Shown here: positions 38,252 to 48,869 of the stretch, one piece after another | Numbering within the stretch: the stretch's first letter is position 1 | Layout of the letters: every line of letters begins with the position of its first letter | NCBI RefSeq assembly: GCF_000002995.4 | Contig: NW_025062287.1 | Coordinates: 1 to 64,000, forward strand | Length of the DNA: 64,000 nucleotides | Origin: Brugia malayi | Lineage: Eukaryota > Nematoda > Chromadorea > Rhabditida > Onchocercidae | Reading direction: 5' to 3' | Position numbers and translations under genes: made by a program | The notes under the pieces: generated by a model | What the model saw: only the letters and a program-made list of their open reading frames with translations | What the model was told of the DNA's origin: nothing | Database searches by the model: none

Positions 38252-40009
38252 TTAGATGCGCATTCGTAGTATAAAGTCAATTGGACGCAATATGATACAA
38301 TCATCAAAATTTACGTAAGTTAGTGGTCGAGTATTCAAAATACTTTCCACTTCCGCTACTAGCGTAATCAATTCCCGTTCCCATAATAACTTTCTGCCGA
38401 TGGCTCTTTTCATTGCCCTTTTTGTTAACCCAATAAGTCGCTCATATACTCCTCCGTTCCAAGGCGCCTTTGGTATTATATTTTTCCAGATCATTTTCCT
38501 TTCCGCTAGGAATTCATTTAATTGTTGTTTCACAATGATTTTAAAAATTAACTGGAATTGACCAGCGTTGTCGCTTAAGATTAATTCTGGAAAGCCTCGT
38601 CTTGCTGTAAATCTTCTGAAAACATGTAAAAAGCTTTCGGCTGAAAGAGTTTCTACTACTTCTAGATGTACAGCTCTTGTTGTGAAACATGTGAATAGTG
38701 CTACCCATCTTTTTGTTAGCCCATTATCACTCCTGATATTCACAGGACCTAAATAGTCTAGTCCTACTCGCGCAAAGGGTCTTGATCTTGTGGTCCGAGA
38801 TGCTGGAAGATCAGCCATAGTTGGTAATTTGAATGGTTTAGTTGTCCAGCGTCTGCACTTCATGCACTTATTCAAGATTCGTTTGACTTCCGTTCTACCT
38901 TTTGGGATCCATATCGTCGATCTCAGATTTGAGAGTGTATGAGCAATTCCAGCATGATACAGTTGTTCATGTCGTTGCTGAATAAAGAGTTCAGTTATGG
39001 TGTTGTGTCTCGGGAGATATATTGGGTGTAAGTTACTCTCTTTCATTTCAGAGTTAACTACGCGGCTTTTGTATCTCCATAGTTCGTTATCATAGAACAA
39101 ATTCCATTTGATTATTTCATCTTTGGTAACTCCTTCTGACTGTGCTTGTTTGAATAGCACAATTTCTGACAACTCGTAATCCTGTGTTGTCAATATATTC
39201 TTTTCTTTCGTTGCCATCTTTAGCCAAGGAATTTCCCTTTTCATTGTTAATCTTATGAATTTCAGAACCCAACCAGTTGTTCTTATTAATCTTGACCATT
39301 TGCTAAAACGACTAGCATCTAAGATTCCGAAATGTTTGTTTATGATAATTGGTTCTGTGATGTGGGCCACAATTTCTTCATCCTGGTAATCCTCATTGTA
39401 ATTGTATTTCCACTGTGGCCATTTTGATTCGTTTTCTGTTAACCACTTTGGTCCTTTCCACCAAAGATCATATCCTTTTAGTTTATTCGGAGAGATTCCT
39501 TTTGTAGCTATATCAGCTGGGTTTTGTTCACTTGGGATATATCTAAAATGGATTTTCGCCTTTCGTATTTCTTCTACCCTATTTTGTATGAACGTTGGTA
39601 GTAAACGGGAACTATTGTGAACCCAATGAAGCGCACATTGAGAATCGGACCATAAAATTGTTATCACGTCCTCAAGCTCTTTTTGTTTTAATACGAATTG
39701 TACCATTCTCACTCCGATGAGTATTGCCAGTAATTCTAATCGAGGTATTGACATTCCTTTAATTGGCGCAATTCGGGATTTAGCAAACACTAAGAATACT
39801 TCTCTTTCTTGAGTTCGAATGTATAAAGCTGCTGAGTATGCAGCAGTTGATGCGTCAGTAAAAACATGAAATTGTACTTGCTCGGAACAATTTGTTGTGA
39901 ATCTTGGTAGATCCTTTAGTTTCTTTGGCCATTCGTTCGTGAGTAATTTCCACGTGGTTTCATCTTCCTCACTTATAGTTTGATCCCATGAAAGGTTCTT
40001 TTTCCACAA
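38252..40009 (-). CDS. Nested element RNase H-integrase segment of Pol (585 aa open frame)
   Basis: Long open frame. RNase H at residues about 50-170: [49 protein letters not shown]. Integrase zinc finger H-H-C-C near 345-390 ([11 protein letters not shown] ... CMKCRRW). Catalytic core [11 protein letters not shown] near 430, [10 protein letters not shown] near 495, GVYERLIG near 540. Ends by frame change at IDFILRMRI, after which the conserved C-terminal part continues in another frame. Being open over 585 codons shows the element is young. Confidence 0.9.
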   Translation of the reverse strand: MWKKNLSWDQTISEEDETTWKLLTNEWPKKLKDLPRFTTNCSEQVQFHVFTDASTAAYSAALYIRTQEREVFLVFAKSRIAPIKGMSIPRLELLAILIGVRMVQFVLKQKELEDVITILWSDSQCALHWVHNSSRLLPTFIQNRVEEIRKAKIHFRYIPSEQNPADIATKGISPNKLKGYDLWWKGPKWLTENESKWPQWKYNYNEDYQDEEIVAHITEPIIINKHFGILDASRFSKWSRLIRTTGWVLKFIRLTMKREIPWLKMATKEKNILTTQDYELSEIVLFKQAQSEGVTKDEIIKWNLFYDNELWRYKSRVVNSEMKESNLHPIYLPRHNTITELFIQQRHEQLYHAGIAHTLSNLRSTIWIPKGRTEVKRILNKCMKCRRWTTKPFKLPTMADLPASRTTRSRPFARVGLDYLGPVNIRSDNGLTKRWVALFTCFTTRAVHLEVVETLSAESFLHVFRRFTARRGFPELILSDNAGQFQLIFKIIVKQQLNEFLAERKMIWKNIIPKAPWNGGVYERLIGLTKRAMKRAIGRKLLWERELITLVAEVESILNTRPLTYVNFDDCIILRPIDFILRMRI

Positions 40010-41073
40010 AGTTTGGGAGAAACAATTTGAATCTTATCAGTATAGGAACTATGAATCCTGGTGGGTCATATTGTGAGGCTACGAATTGCAATACAATTCT
40101 TTTAGTTAATTTCTTACCAAACCATGGTTTTAACGTTACTTGAATGATATCTTGTTGTGGTACCAATTGAGACCTAGAATTTTTTTAATTGAACTTACCT
40201 CTGCTCGATCTTGTACCGGAAGTTTTTCATTGACTTCTTGGTCGTTAGAGAGAAATTCCCGTACATTCATTGATGCTTCATTGAATATAATTTTAATTTC
40301 CTTATAATTGGAAAGAGCTTCGTTGGTTCCTTTGGTTGGTATTATAATGTTATCGACATAGAGATTTTTCCTTAACTCGAGTGCGATTTTGCTTTTACAA
40401 GTTTCCAAATGATAATTGAGTGTAGCGGACAATAAAAATGGAGATGATACAATTCCAAATGGAACTCGTTGGAAACGGTAACAACTTACGTTTTCTTCGT
40501 TAACTGGACTTCGAATGTCTTTCAACCAAAGAAATCGAGTGCAGTTTCTATCTGTTGGATGCAATTCTATTTGCAAGAACGCCTTTTCTACGTCTGCTAT
40601 TATTACATTTTTCATTGTACGGAAACGTAGCAAAACTCCAACCAAATCAGGAGTGTTATTGGTCCCCGATATAAAACATCATTTAAACTTTTCATTCCTT
40701 TACAATGAGCTGATGCATCATAAACTATCTCAGATTTGTCGTGGTTTTATTTGGTGTTATTACTTCGTGATGAGGCAGATAATGAATAATACCAACTTCA
40801 TTCATTTCCGATGACACTTTCTCAATTATATTGGAATTGAGTTGTTCTTCAATAGTTTGATTGTATCGACTTAGTAATTGAGGTTTCATTTGAAGCCTCC
40901 TAATTAACGACTTTAATCTTCCAAGGCAAAGTCCGAAATTATCGCTTAGTTTGTTCTTTGAATCTTTCCAAGGCCAACAAACTTGATATCTTCCCTTGTC
41001 CCTAGTGATAGTTTGTTTAAATTGCTGCAATGCTTTTTCATCATTGTCAGAGTTTATTTGTCTTGTATACCCA
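40010..41073 (-). pseudogene. Nested element reverse transcriptase in three frames
   Basis: Pieces at 41030-40725, 40645-40136 and 40166-39969. Motifs: [40 protein letters not shown] and the catalytic [10 protein letters not shown] (YVDN for YVDD, as in the outer element). Frame changes near 40725-40650 and near 40150-40130 interrupt it. The reverse transcriptase content is otherwise complete. Confidence 0.88.
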
Positions 41074-43110
41074 TTATTCCAGTTTCCAAAAGTGATCTAA
41101 GTCTGGAATATTGACGGCATTGACTTGAGAAATCGGACTTACTGATGTGGTTTCTGAAATACTGTCGTGTATTTCATTTATATACCCACTTCCAGCTATT
41201 ATAGGTCCAACCTTTGTATGGATCAATGAAAATCCTGATTTTAAGTTCTCTGCTTGGTCAAACTGGATAAACTTGAAGAAGTGATCCGCACCTATGAGTA
41301 TGTCCGGTTGTTTCCATTTGTTTTTGAAATTACTAAACTGATTTCGTTTGTCTATCATCAACAATTCCTTTTTGTTTAGATTAACTACTTGCAATTCATT
41401 CGTCAAGTGGTTAACTGTTATTACATCTAATCGGATTATTTCTTTATTTCCAATTTTTACTCCGATTTCAGTTTTAGTAGTGATACACGTTTTTGGCGTC
41501 TTATCACCAAATGAAGCAATTTTTATTTCCATCTCGTTAGTTTCTTGTAGATTCAATCGATAAGCCAAATCCTTTGATATGAACGATAATTGAGAACCAA
41601 TATCGAATAGAATTAAAGCCTTTTGTTGGATTTTTGGGCGATTTGGATTGGTTACATTTATTTCCTTACATAACAGTAAGGTTCGCTTTTTCCATTGATT
41701 TCCTTTTTCGGTAATGGAGTTAGCGATTGTGACTGAACCCAACCTTTCTTTGTTGGAATCCACTGCTTGCGTGAGTTCCTTGTAGTTGTTGGGACACAGT
41801 GCTGTATTGTGTGGACTTTTACAATGGAAACACAAAGGTTTCCCTTTTTTACAATCACTTGTTGCATGTCCTTTTCGTAAACATTTGAAACATGCAGTGA
41901 TTTCTCTCAAACGTTCCATCCGGAGTTTGAGAGTGGGATAGATGTTACATTCATTGTTCCAGTGGTCCTTATTGCAAAATACGCATGGTTTCCTTTTCCC
42001 ATTTATAGAAATTTTTCCTGGAACCTTTTTTGATTTGATTGTATTATCTCCCTTTGTTTGGTTGATTGTGGCGAAAGCTGACGTTTCGCCTCTAACATTA
42101 TTTTTGTTTGTTTTCTTCTCCCTTGTGTCTGCTTGACTTCTAGCAACTTCTTCATTTCTTAGAACTAGTTTTGTCAGGTACTGCCGGATATCCTTAACTG
42201 ACCAACTCGTCGAATCCTCTTTCAATTGGTATAATTTATCAATTATCCACGCTGGTAGTTTATTTTCAATTGTAATTTCGATGCTTGAATGCTCTAAATT
42301 TTCACCTATAGCTTCCAGTTGTCGAAATGTTCTCTCCATGGCTTCTATGGTTGCTTTCCACTCTCGGTCATTTTTTTTGATGGTATTCAACTCGTTGTAG
42401 AGTGATTTCTTTATAAGGAAAGGTTTACCATATTTCTCTTTTAGTAAACCTATTATAACATCGTAGTTTTCTGGCGCTATATCATAACCTCTTACAGATA
42501 ACAAAGCATCTCCTTTAAGACATGATATCAGATAGTTTAACTTTTGAATATCTGGGATGCTTTGCTCATGGACTGCTGCCTTGAAACTACACCAAAATTG
42601 CCTCCACAATTTTGGATCCCCACTAAACGTTATTAGTGGTAATTGAGGAAGTTTTATTTCTGCTTGATTTGTGTGAATCATACTATTCTTTGGAAATGAT
42701 TCTTTGACCTCTTCTTGTTTTAAATGTTGTAGTACCGAGCAATATTCATCAGTATGTATTTTAAGGGTAATAATAGTTTCTCTTGTTCTAGTGATTAAAC
42801 TTAAAATACCTTGTGGATCGTCAACCATATTGGCGTATTTCGTCTCCTCTTCCTTTCTCCTCGTTGCTATTGTCAAGCTCTGAATATTATCCAGCCAATT
42901 TTGATTAGCTGTTTCGAGTAACCCAGCATAATATTCGAGATGTGCGATCTTCTCCTTGACGATTCGCAATTTAATTTCGTATTGATGCTGAAGTTCCCCT
43001 CGTGATAGTGTTTGAGACGGGGAGGTCAGATCGAGTTCACTTGCTTCTTTAAGAAGTTCTAGAGTTCTCGACTTCGATAATTCGCTTCCTTTTCTTATAC
43101 TGTCGGACAT
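41074..43110 (-). CDS. Nested element Gag-protease polyprotein (678 aa, open)
   Basis: Single open frame from the ATG next to the primer site. Residues about 1-150 are helical Gag N-terminus; FSGDPKLWRQFW lies near 165. Nucleocapsid CCHC knuckles are near residues 375-440 (CVFCNKDHW, CFKCLRKGH, CFHCKSPHN). The DUF1758-type aspartic protease has LFDIGSQLSFIS near residue 500 and PDILIGADHFF near 600. The catalytic triad is D-I-G rather than D-T/S-G. The frame stops at 41074 just where reverse transcriptase would follow, implying a frameshift, a real lesion, or a consensus error, since the following frame resumes in BEL/Pao sequence. Confidence 0.92.
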   Translation of the reverse strand: MSDSIRKGSELSKSRTLELLKEASELDLTSPSQTLSRGELQHQYEIKLRIVKEKIAHLEYYAGLLETANQNWLDNIQSLTIATRRKEEETKYANMVDDPQGILSLITRTRETIITLKIHTDEYCSVLQHLKQEEVKESFPKNSMIHTNQAEIKLPQLPLITFSGDPKLWRQFWCSFKAAVHEQSIPDIQKLNYLISCLKGDALLSVRGYDIAPENYDVIIGLLKEKYGKPFLIKKSLYNELNTIKKNDREWKATIEAMERTFRQLEAIGENLEHSSIEITIENKLPAWIIDKLYQLKEDSTSWSVKDIRQYLTKLVLRNEEVARSQADTREKKTNKNNVRGETSAFATINQTKGDNTIKSKKVPGKISINGKRKPCVFCNKDHWNNECNIYPTLKLRMERLREITACFKCLRKGHATSDCKKGKPLCFHCKSPHNTALCPNNYKELTQAVDSNKERLGSVTIANSITEKGNQWKKRTLLLCKEINVTNPNRPKIQQKALILFDIGSQLSFISKDLAYRLNLQETNEMEIKIASFGDKTPKTCITTKTEIGVKIGNKEIIRLDVITVNHLTNELQVVNLNKKELLMIDKRNQFSNFKNKWKQPDILIGADHFFKFIQFDQAENLKSGFSLIHTKVGPIIAGSGYINEIHDSISETTSVSPISQVNAVNIPDLDHFWKLE

Positions 43111-43129
43111 GTCCCGGCTCGTGGCACCA
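43111..43129 (-). other. Primer-binding site of nested element
   Basis: Minus strand TGGTGCCACGAGCCGGGAC, four bases inside the 5' LTR and abutting the Gag ATG at 43110. Shares TTTTGGTGCC with the outer element's site. The primer tRNA is not identified. Confidence 0.7.
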
Positions 43130-43133
43130 AAAT

Positions 43134-43628
43134 TGTAGTGGAAGCAAAAAATGTTTTTGGAAACAAACCTTTATGATTTGGTTAAATTGTTATTCGGGGG
43201 AGAAGTTTGATGTCAGGGAGATGTGTTGGATGCCAGCTAAATATTTGGGCAACAATTGAATAAACTGATTCGGAGGATTGGATGATTTTTAAAACTGATC
43301 TAATTGACAATAGTATGGTTATAAAATCTACATTGATGTTAGACAATGATCCAAACAAAGGAGAGGAGGTGCTTGCATGGGCACCAGTTGCTAATAAAGA
43401 GCTTATTAGATAACCGCATGATTATGATAGCTAACAAAGAACAATGTAGATATCCTCATGATTGTAAGGATTGCTAACAAAGAACGATGTAAATTGTTTC
43501 AATATGTAGAAGCATAAATTTGGAAACAAAGAGTCCGAAGTATAAGCATTATTTGCGGAAATTACGTAGATATCTTTACTACAATTTGCAACTCATATTT
43601 TTAGATCGCGATATTAAAATCCGCGACA
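43134..43628 (-). repeat. 5' LTR of nested BEL/Pao element (495 bp)
   Basis: Near-identical to 37215-37707. On the minus strand the end reads CATAAAGGTTTGTTTCC and then runs to CCACTACA. U3 contains three CTTTRTTAGC motifs. Confidence 0.95.
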
Positions 43629-44340
43629 GTGTTTCCACTATAAGAAAATTACTTTACAATGAACTCATATCTACAAAAACGAAACAACCGAGACTGGAAA
43701 ACAATAATCGAAGAAATGGAGAGAGTTCTAAGGCAGTTAGAAGCAATTGGCGAAAACGTAGAGCAACCTACCATCGAAACGATAATAGAATCCAAATTGC
43801 CAAACTGGATATTAAACCAGGTTTATCAACAAAAAGAAGAAGATGGCCAGTGGTCCGTAACAAAACTTCGACAGCTTCTCAGGAAGATAATTAATAGAAA
43901 CGACCAGGTAATGAATGGCAATACTTGGATAACGTCAGTCGTAAAAATTTAATTAAACGTCATCCTAACGCAAGCATTCCAGAAAATTCAGCATTGATTG
44001 CAATAAAACAATTAAAGCAAAACAAGAGGAACGGCTTCAGCCGAAAGAAACCAGCTAAATCAAGAGAATCCAATTGGTCGACAAAAAAGAAAAGGAGACC
44101 CTGTATCTTCTGCAATAACAATCACTGGGATAGCAAGTGTCACATATATTCTACAGTGGAGCAGCGAATTGATCGATTGAAGGAAATCAATGTTTGCTCT
44201 AATTGTTTTAAATCTGGACACAACGAACTCAACTGCATAAAAAGAGCAAGTTGTTTTTATTGCAAAAAATCCCACAATAGCGCCCTTTGTACCACTAAGA
44301 CTCGTGATTCTGGAGAGTTGAAGAAAGTTGAAAAGAAATG
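43629..44340 (+). pseudogene. Outer element Gag, C-terminal half with zinc knuckles (broken)
   Basis: Resumes after the nested element with the second GTGTT. The frame is shifted near the insertion, then reads MERVLRQLEAIGEN and reaches a cysteine/histidine-rich nucleocapsid region at about 44100-44300 (CIFCNNNHW, CSNCFKSGH, CFYCKKSHN), three CCHC-like knuckles typical of BEL/Pao Gag. At least one further frameshift lies near 43925-43950. Not translatable as one protein. Confidence 0.88.
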
Positions 44341-44343
44341 AGT

Positions 44344-44906
44344 ACTACTTTTATGTAGAGAAATTAATGTCTTTAATCCTGATAAACCTGAAACATCAAG
44401 TACAAGCTTTAGTACTGTTTGACGTCGGCGCAGATGCGACCTTTATCTCACAAAGGCTAGCTCATCGACTAAATCTCCTAGAAACTGATGAAGAAGAATA
44501 TAAGATCTCTTCCTTTGGCAATAGGACTCCTCGAGTATGCCGCACAACTCAAACACAAATTGGAGTGAAAACGGAAAACTCCGATCAAGTGACTATCCAA
44601 GCCACTGTAATGGATTATTTGACAAACGATCTTCAAGTGATGGAAGTGGTAGACAAAGGTGAGAATTACCATCTTAAAAGTTACAAGAAACAACCTGACA
44701 TAGTTATAGGAGCTGACTATTTCTTCAACTTTATTCATATGGAAAACGCTCAGCAACTAAAGTCAGGATTCACTTTACTGAACAGCAAAGTTGGACCTAT
44801 CATAGCAGGAAGCGGTTATACAAATGAATTGTGCCATCACCAGATCTTTGCAACGAAGACATCTCAAGAAAACCGTGCCCCAGATATAGATCAATTTGGA
44901 AGTTAG
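44344..44906 (+). pseudogene. Outer element aspartic protease region
   Basis: Retropepsin-like DUF1758 segment. [13 protein letters not shown] holds the catalytic aspartate in a D-V-G context where D-T/S-G is usual, so activity is doubtful. Followed by the conserved [14 protein letters not shown] and [11 protein letters not shown] motifs. The frame is separated from Gag by a stop at about 44340 and from the reverse transcriptase by a stop near 44904. Confidence 0.85.
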
Positions 44907-45822
44907 ACTGTATTGGCATCCAAGATCGATCTGATACACAAGATGATGAACAAGCACTGGAACAATTTAAGAAGAGTATCACTAAACAAAATGGAAGATA
45001 CGAAGTACGTTGGCCATGGAAACCATGCAAAGGCAAATTGAGCGATAATTATGGATTATGCGTCAGCCGTTTGCGAATGCTAATAGCACGACTTCAGTCC
45101 CATAAAGAGGAATTACAAGAATATGATAAAGTAATGCAAGATCAACTACAATCTGGCATAATCGAAGAAGTACAATCACAAATGAATCAAGATGGAATTA
45201 TTCATTACCTGCCACATCATGATGTTCGTAATCCAGGTAAAACTACCACTAAGTTAAGGATTGTTTATGATGCTTCAGCGCACATAAAAGGAATGAAAAG
45301 TTTAAATGAAGTATTATATCGTGGATCAATTAACCTCCAGATCTTGTGGGAGTATTATTACGCTTTAGAATGATGAAAGGGGTAATCACAGCTGACATTG
45401 AAAAGGCATTCTTACAAATACAGTTACACCTTCAGAGAGAAATTGTACTCGCTTCCTTTGGCTAAAGGAAGTAGAAGGAAGTGTATCCAACGAGAATATA
45501 AAATGTTACCGTTTTAGAAGAATCCCGTTTGGAGTAATATCATCCCCCTTTTTACTATCTGCTACCCTGAATTATCATTTGGAAAACCACGTTAGTGAAT
45601 TAGCCGCAGAAATAAAGAAAAATCTTTATGTGGACAACGTTATTGTGTCATCAAACGGAACGCAGGACGCATTAGAAAAATATGCGGAAATGAAATCCAT
45701 CTTCAATGAAGCCTCAATGAATCTAAGAGAGTTCTTATCTAACGACGAAGAATTTTATGCAGAACTGCCGCAGCAAGATCGAGCAATAAGAAAAAATACG
45801 AAAATCCTCGGCATCTCATAGA
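44907..45822 (+). pseudogene. Outer element reverse transcriptase (frameshifted)
   Basis: BEL/Pao reverse transcriptase in pieces. Motifs in order: GIIHYLPHHDV and KLRIVYDASAH (45196-45283), ADIEKAFLQIQ (45390-45425), a phase change around 45430-45500, FRRIPFGVISSPFLL, then the catalytic box KNLYVDNVIV (about 45618-45650), a YVDN form of YVDD. An early frameshift at about 45372 and a later one near 45433 disable it. Confidence 0.88.
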
Positions 45823-46690
45823 ATCCCTGTCAAGACGTCATTCAGATAAAATTAAATCCATGGAATGATTGAGAACTAACAAAAAGAACGATCTTACAGT
45901 TTGCTGCATCACAATATGATCCACTAGGATTTTTAGTTCCAATAATGGTAAGATTTAAAATATTTCTTGCAAAATTTATGGAAAAAGAATAATTCGTGAG
46001 ATCAGATATTAGATGAGCAAGACCATAAGCAATGGAAATTTCTTATTGCTGAATGGGCAACGGTCGTAAAAGACTTACCGCGATTTGTAACAACTTCTAC
46101 AGATTTAATTGGAATACATGTATTTACTGATTCTTCAAGCGTAGCATATTCAGCAGCAGTGTATTTAGTGAGTCAGGATATGCAAGAAACAAAGTCATCG
46201 CCTCATTTTTGCAAAATCTCGCATTGCTCCTATTAAAGGTATGACAATACCGCGTCTAGAGCTAATGGCCATACTAATCGGAACGCGAGCAGCGCAATTT
46301 GTCATGACACAGCTGGATATCGTCAATACAAGGATAATTTTATGGTCGGATTCTAAATGTGCTTTATATTGGATAAGAAACCATTCCAACCTATTACCAA
46401 GATTTGTTCAAAACCGAGTCGAGGAAATACGTAAAACGAAATTTATCTTTCGTTATATTCCATCAGAAGATAACCCTGTAGACGTGGCAACTAGAGGTCT
46501 TAATCCAAAACAACTTAGAAGTTTTACACCATGGTGGCATGGACCGTCGTGGCTAGTAAAAGGAGAAATCAGTTGGCCATAATGGGAATACGAATTTGCC
46601 AACAATGACGAACCAGAAGAAATCACTATATCAGAAGTCTCGCGAATATGCAAGGATCATAACTTTCAATTTATTGATAGCAAACGTTTA
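45823..46690 (+). pseudogene. Outer element RNase H and connection region (broken)
   Basis: Stop codons and frameshifts follow the reverse transcriptase. An RNase H-like stretch is visible with HVFTDSSSVAYSAAVY (about 46107-46165), a frameshift near 46195, then IPRLELMAILIG and ILWSDSKCALYWI (46241-46380) and the DNPVDVATRG motif (about 46470-46500), the usual order of RNase H acidic residues in BEL/Pao Pol. Confidence 0.82.
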
Positions 46691-48426
46691 GCAAATGGCT
46701 AAGACTGTTACGAACAACAGCGTGGATCCTTAAATTCATTCGATTAACAACTAAAGGCAGATTATCATGGCTACAGTCTGTTTCAATCGAAAGAAATCGA
46801 TTTACAGCTGAAGATTACAAAGTGTCAGAATGGCTGTTAATTAGACAAGCACAATCTGAAGAAATCAATGACGACGAAATAAACAAGTGGAATTTATTCC
46901 ACACCGAATTTTTTCACGATGATAAACTATGGAGATCTACTAGCCGACTCGTGAACTCGGAACTGCCTGAAACTAGCAAATATCCTATCTATCTCCCTCG
47001 GAACAACTCAATAACAGAACTCCTTATACTACACCAACATGAAAATCTATGTCATTCAGGTATCGCCCATATACTTTCAGAATTAAGGAGTAGATTTTGG
47101 ATTCCCAAAGGCAGGACTGAAGTAAAGCGAATAATAAACAGATGTCGAATCTGTAAACGTTGGAACTCCAGATCGTTTAAATTACCACCAATGGTAAGTC
47201 TCCCGGAAACTCGTGTCAATCGATCTAGAGCCTTCGCACATGTTGGCGTGGATTATTTTGGCTCTCTTTTAATCAAGGGCAATAGCGTGTCAACAAAAAG
47301 GTGGGTAATATTATTTACATGCTTTACAACAAGAGCCATACATCTCGAATTAGCAGAAGACCAATCCGCAGAAACCTTTTTGCATGCTATCCGAAGATTT
47401 GTTGCGAGACGAGGGTGTCCTGAGCTAATTCTGAGTGACAATGCCACTCAATTCAGGCTTTCAGATCTCTTATGACACAATCAATACTCTTATGACACAA
47501 GTCAAAGTCTCCAACTTCTTAGCAAAGGGAGGAATGACTTGGAAAAATATTATACCAAAGCTCCGTGGCAAGGAGGAATCTACGAGAGATTAATTGGTTA
47601 ACGAAAAATGCGCTAAGAAGAGCCATTGGCAGAAAATTCCTAGCGGAAAGGGAATTGGTAACATTAATTGCAGACGTTGAAGGTATACTTAATACCCGAC
47701 CACTAACTTACGCTAATTTTGACGATTGCGTCATTATACGTCCAATTGATTTTATTTTGCCTAACGCTTCGCTCCATCTACCTATAAATGAAGTTTATAG
47801 CAGGCAGGAAGAATTCACCCCTTATAGACTAGATACCAGAGAAAAACTCGTGAGACACTGGGAAAGTACCCTTAAAACTCTCAATGTTTTTTGGGAAATC
47901 TGGAGAACCGAATATTTAACTAGCCTCAGAGAACGCACGCAAAGGGAATTACCTCATCCAAAGGAGCACAAAAAAGAACTCCAAGAAAGGGAGAGATTGT
48001 ACTCTTAAATGAATCGGGAATTCCAAGAGGAATGTGGAAATTATTACGGATCAAGGACATCAAAATCGATAAAGACGGTAAAGTTAGGAACGTTTAGGTG
48101 GAAACTCCCACTGGGAAACTTCTCGATCGTCCAATAAATGTCTTGTATCCTCTCGAGTTAATGATGAAGAAATTCATCTTGAACCTAATAAGAAAGAAAA
48201 TATGAAAATTCCGGAAACCGAACAGAACACTGAGGAGCTCCAGGAACCTATTGCGATGCGAACTAGGAGCAATACAAAACGACAATCTCGATTAAAGGAG
48301 GACCAAACAACTATCACCGCACCATCATCAGAAACCTGTAGAGATTTACACGATCAAAAACAGATCAATAGAAGTAAACAACCCCACTTTCTTATAAACC
48401 CCACGCATTACCCACCTTTCTGATCG
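46691..48426 (+). pseudogene. Outer element integrase and C-terminal Pol (broken)
   Basis: Integrase zinc-binding H-H-C-C is visible ([11 protein letters not shown] ... CRICKRW, about 47037-47160). Catalytic core follows with first D in HVGVDYFG, second D in [10 protein letters not shown] (about 47430-47455) and the E in GIYERLIG (about 47577-47598). A stop at about 47473 and a frameshift near 47560-47600 break it. The DUF5641-like C-terminal part ([14 protein letters not shown]) runs to about 48008, then another stop; residual coding similarity continues to 48423. Confidence 0.85.
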
Positions 48427-48430
48427 GGAG

Positions 48431-48830
48431 TGTCGTGAAAGACGAAATATTTAAATTATTATATCCAAAACTAACAAATTCCTCTTATCTGATTCTTTTC
48501 CTCACACAACAAAAACCCTTTGTTAGCAAACCCTTCGTTAGCAAACCCTTTGTTAGCAAAACCCTTTATTAGCAATCTTTGTTTCACATCAGTTAAATAT
48601 CCTCTGCCGGATATCTGGTCAGCTCAGTTCTGCATATAAACCATCGTCCTCCATACGGTGGTTCATTCTGCATTTTGGGATGATTTTGATATCATTTTAA
48701 TGTTTTTATAATTATATCTTTCGTTACGCGTTCGTTAATCGGTGTAGCATCCGTACGATATGTATAAAGCGCTATTATTTGCTTCATGTTAAATAAAGGT
48801 TTAATTACCCAAGTTTGAGGTTTCACGACA
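48431..48830 (+). repeat. 3' LTR of outer BEL/Pao element (400 bp)
   Basis: Same ends and internal order as the 5' LTR: TATAAA at 48763-48768, AATAAA at 48792-48797, SL1 at 48798-48819, then the last 11 bases GTTTCACGACA. It is preceded by GATCGGGAG, probably the plus-strand priming region. The LTR fragment at 60853-61182 shares its diagnostic bases (GCGTTCG, GCTTCATG), not those of the 5' LTR. Confidence 0.95.
48798..48819 (+). other. SL1 spliced-leader exon sequence inside the 3' LTR
   Basis: 22 of 22 bases match SL1, here followed directly by GTTTCACGACA and the end of the LTR. Same spacing to TATAAA (35 bases) and to AATAAA (0 bases) as in the 5' LTR. Confidence 0.95.
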
Positions 48831-48869
48831 GCACCATTGCCAATAGTACTACCAGTAATGACACCATCT
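48831..48869 (-). pseudogene. Continuation of the decayed BTB-BACK last exon beyond the retrotransposon
   Basis: GCACCATTGCCAATAGTAC and the following bases to ACCATCTCT match 50116-50154 and continue the fragment ending at 36117. After that the sequence is unrelated to the gene, so this fragment was already truncated. Its first five bases (GCACC) are the target-site duplication of the outer element. Confidence 0.85.

Larger units (their letters stand above)
37210..43633 (-). mobile_element. Nested BEL/Pao LTR retrotransposon, minus strand, with target duplication
   Basis: Body 37215-43628 (about 6.4 kb), flanked by GTGTT at 37210-37214 and 43629-43633, inserted in the Gag of the outer element in opposite orientation. 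LTRs are about 494 bp and nearly identical, differing almost only in homopolymer length, so insertion is recent. Minus-strand order: LTR, primer site 43111-43129, Gag-protease, reverse transcriptase, RNase H, integrase, LTR. Gag-protease is one long open frame; Pol is split by a few single-base frame changes that could be real or assembly errors. Confidence 0.95.
36113..48835 (+). mobile_element. Outer BEL/Pao LTR retrotransposon, plus strand, with target duplication
   Basis: Element body is 36118-48830 with GCACC at both sides (36113-36117 and 48831-48835). It has about 400-bp LTRs beginning TGTCGTG and ending CACGACA, a primer-binding site at 36531-36547, and Gag, CCHC knuckles, aspartic protease, reverse transcriptase, RNase H and integrase in BEL/Pao order. 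Without the nested insertion it is about 6.3 kb. Internal stops and frameshifts make it non-autonomous. LTRs differ by roughly ten substitutions and small indels, so it is older than the element inside it. No env-like frame seen. Confidence 0.95.

Noticed and set aside
39117..39299. Short frames within the retrotransposon in other phases, e.g. 60 to 72 codons on either strand
   Set aside because: Shadows of the long Gag and Pol frames.
36118..48830. An env gene in either BEL/Pao element
   Set aside because: After integrase and the C-terminal Pol tail the LTR follows at once; there is no further long frame with signal peptide or membrane segment.
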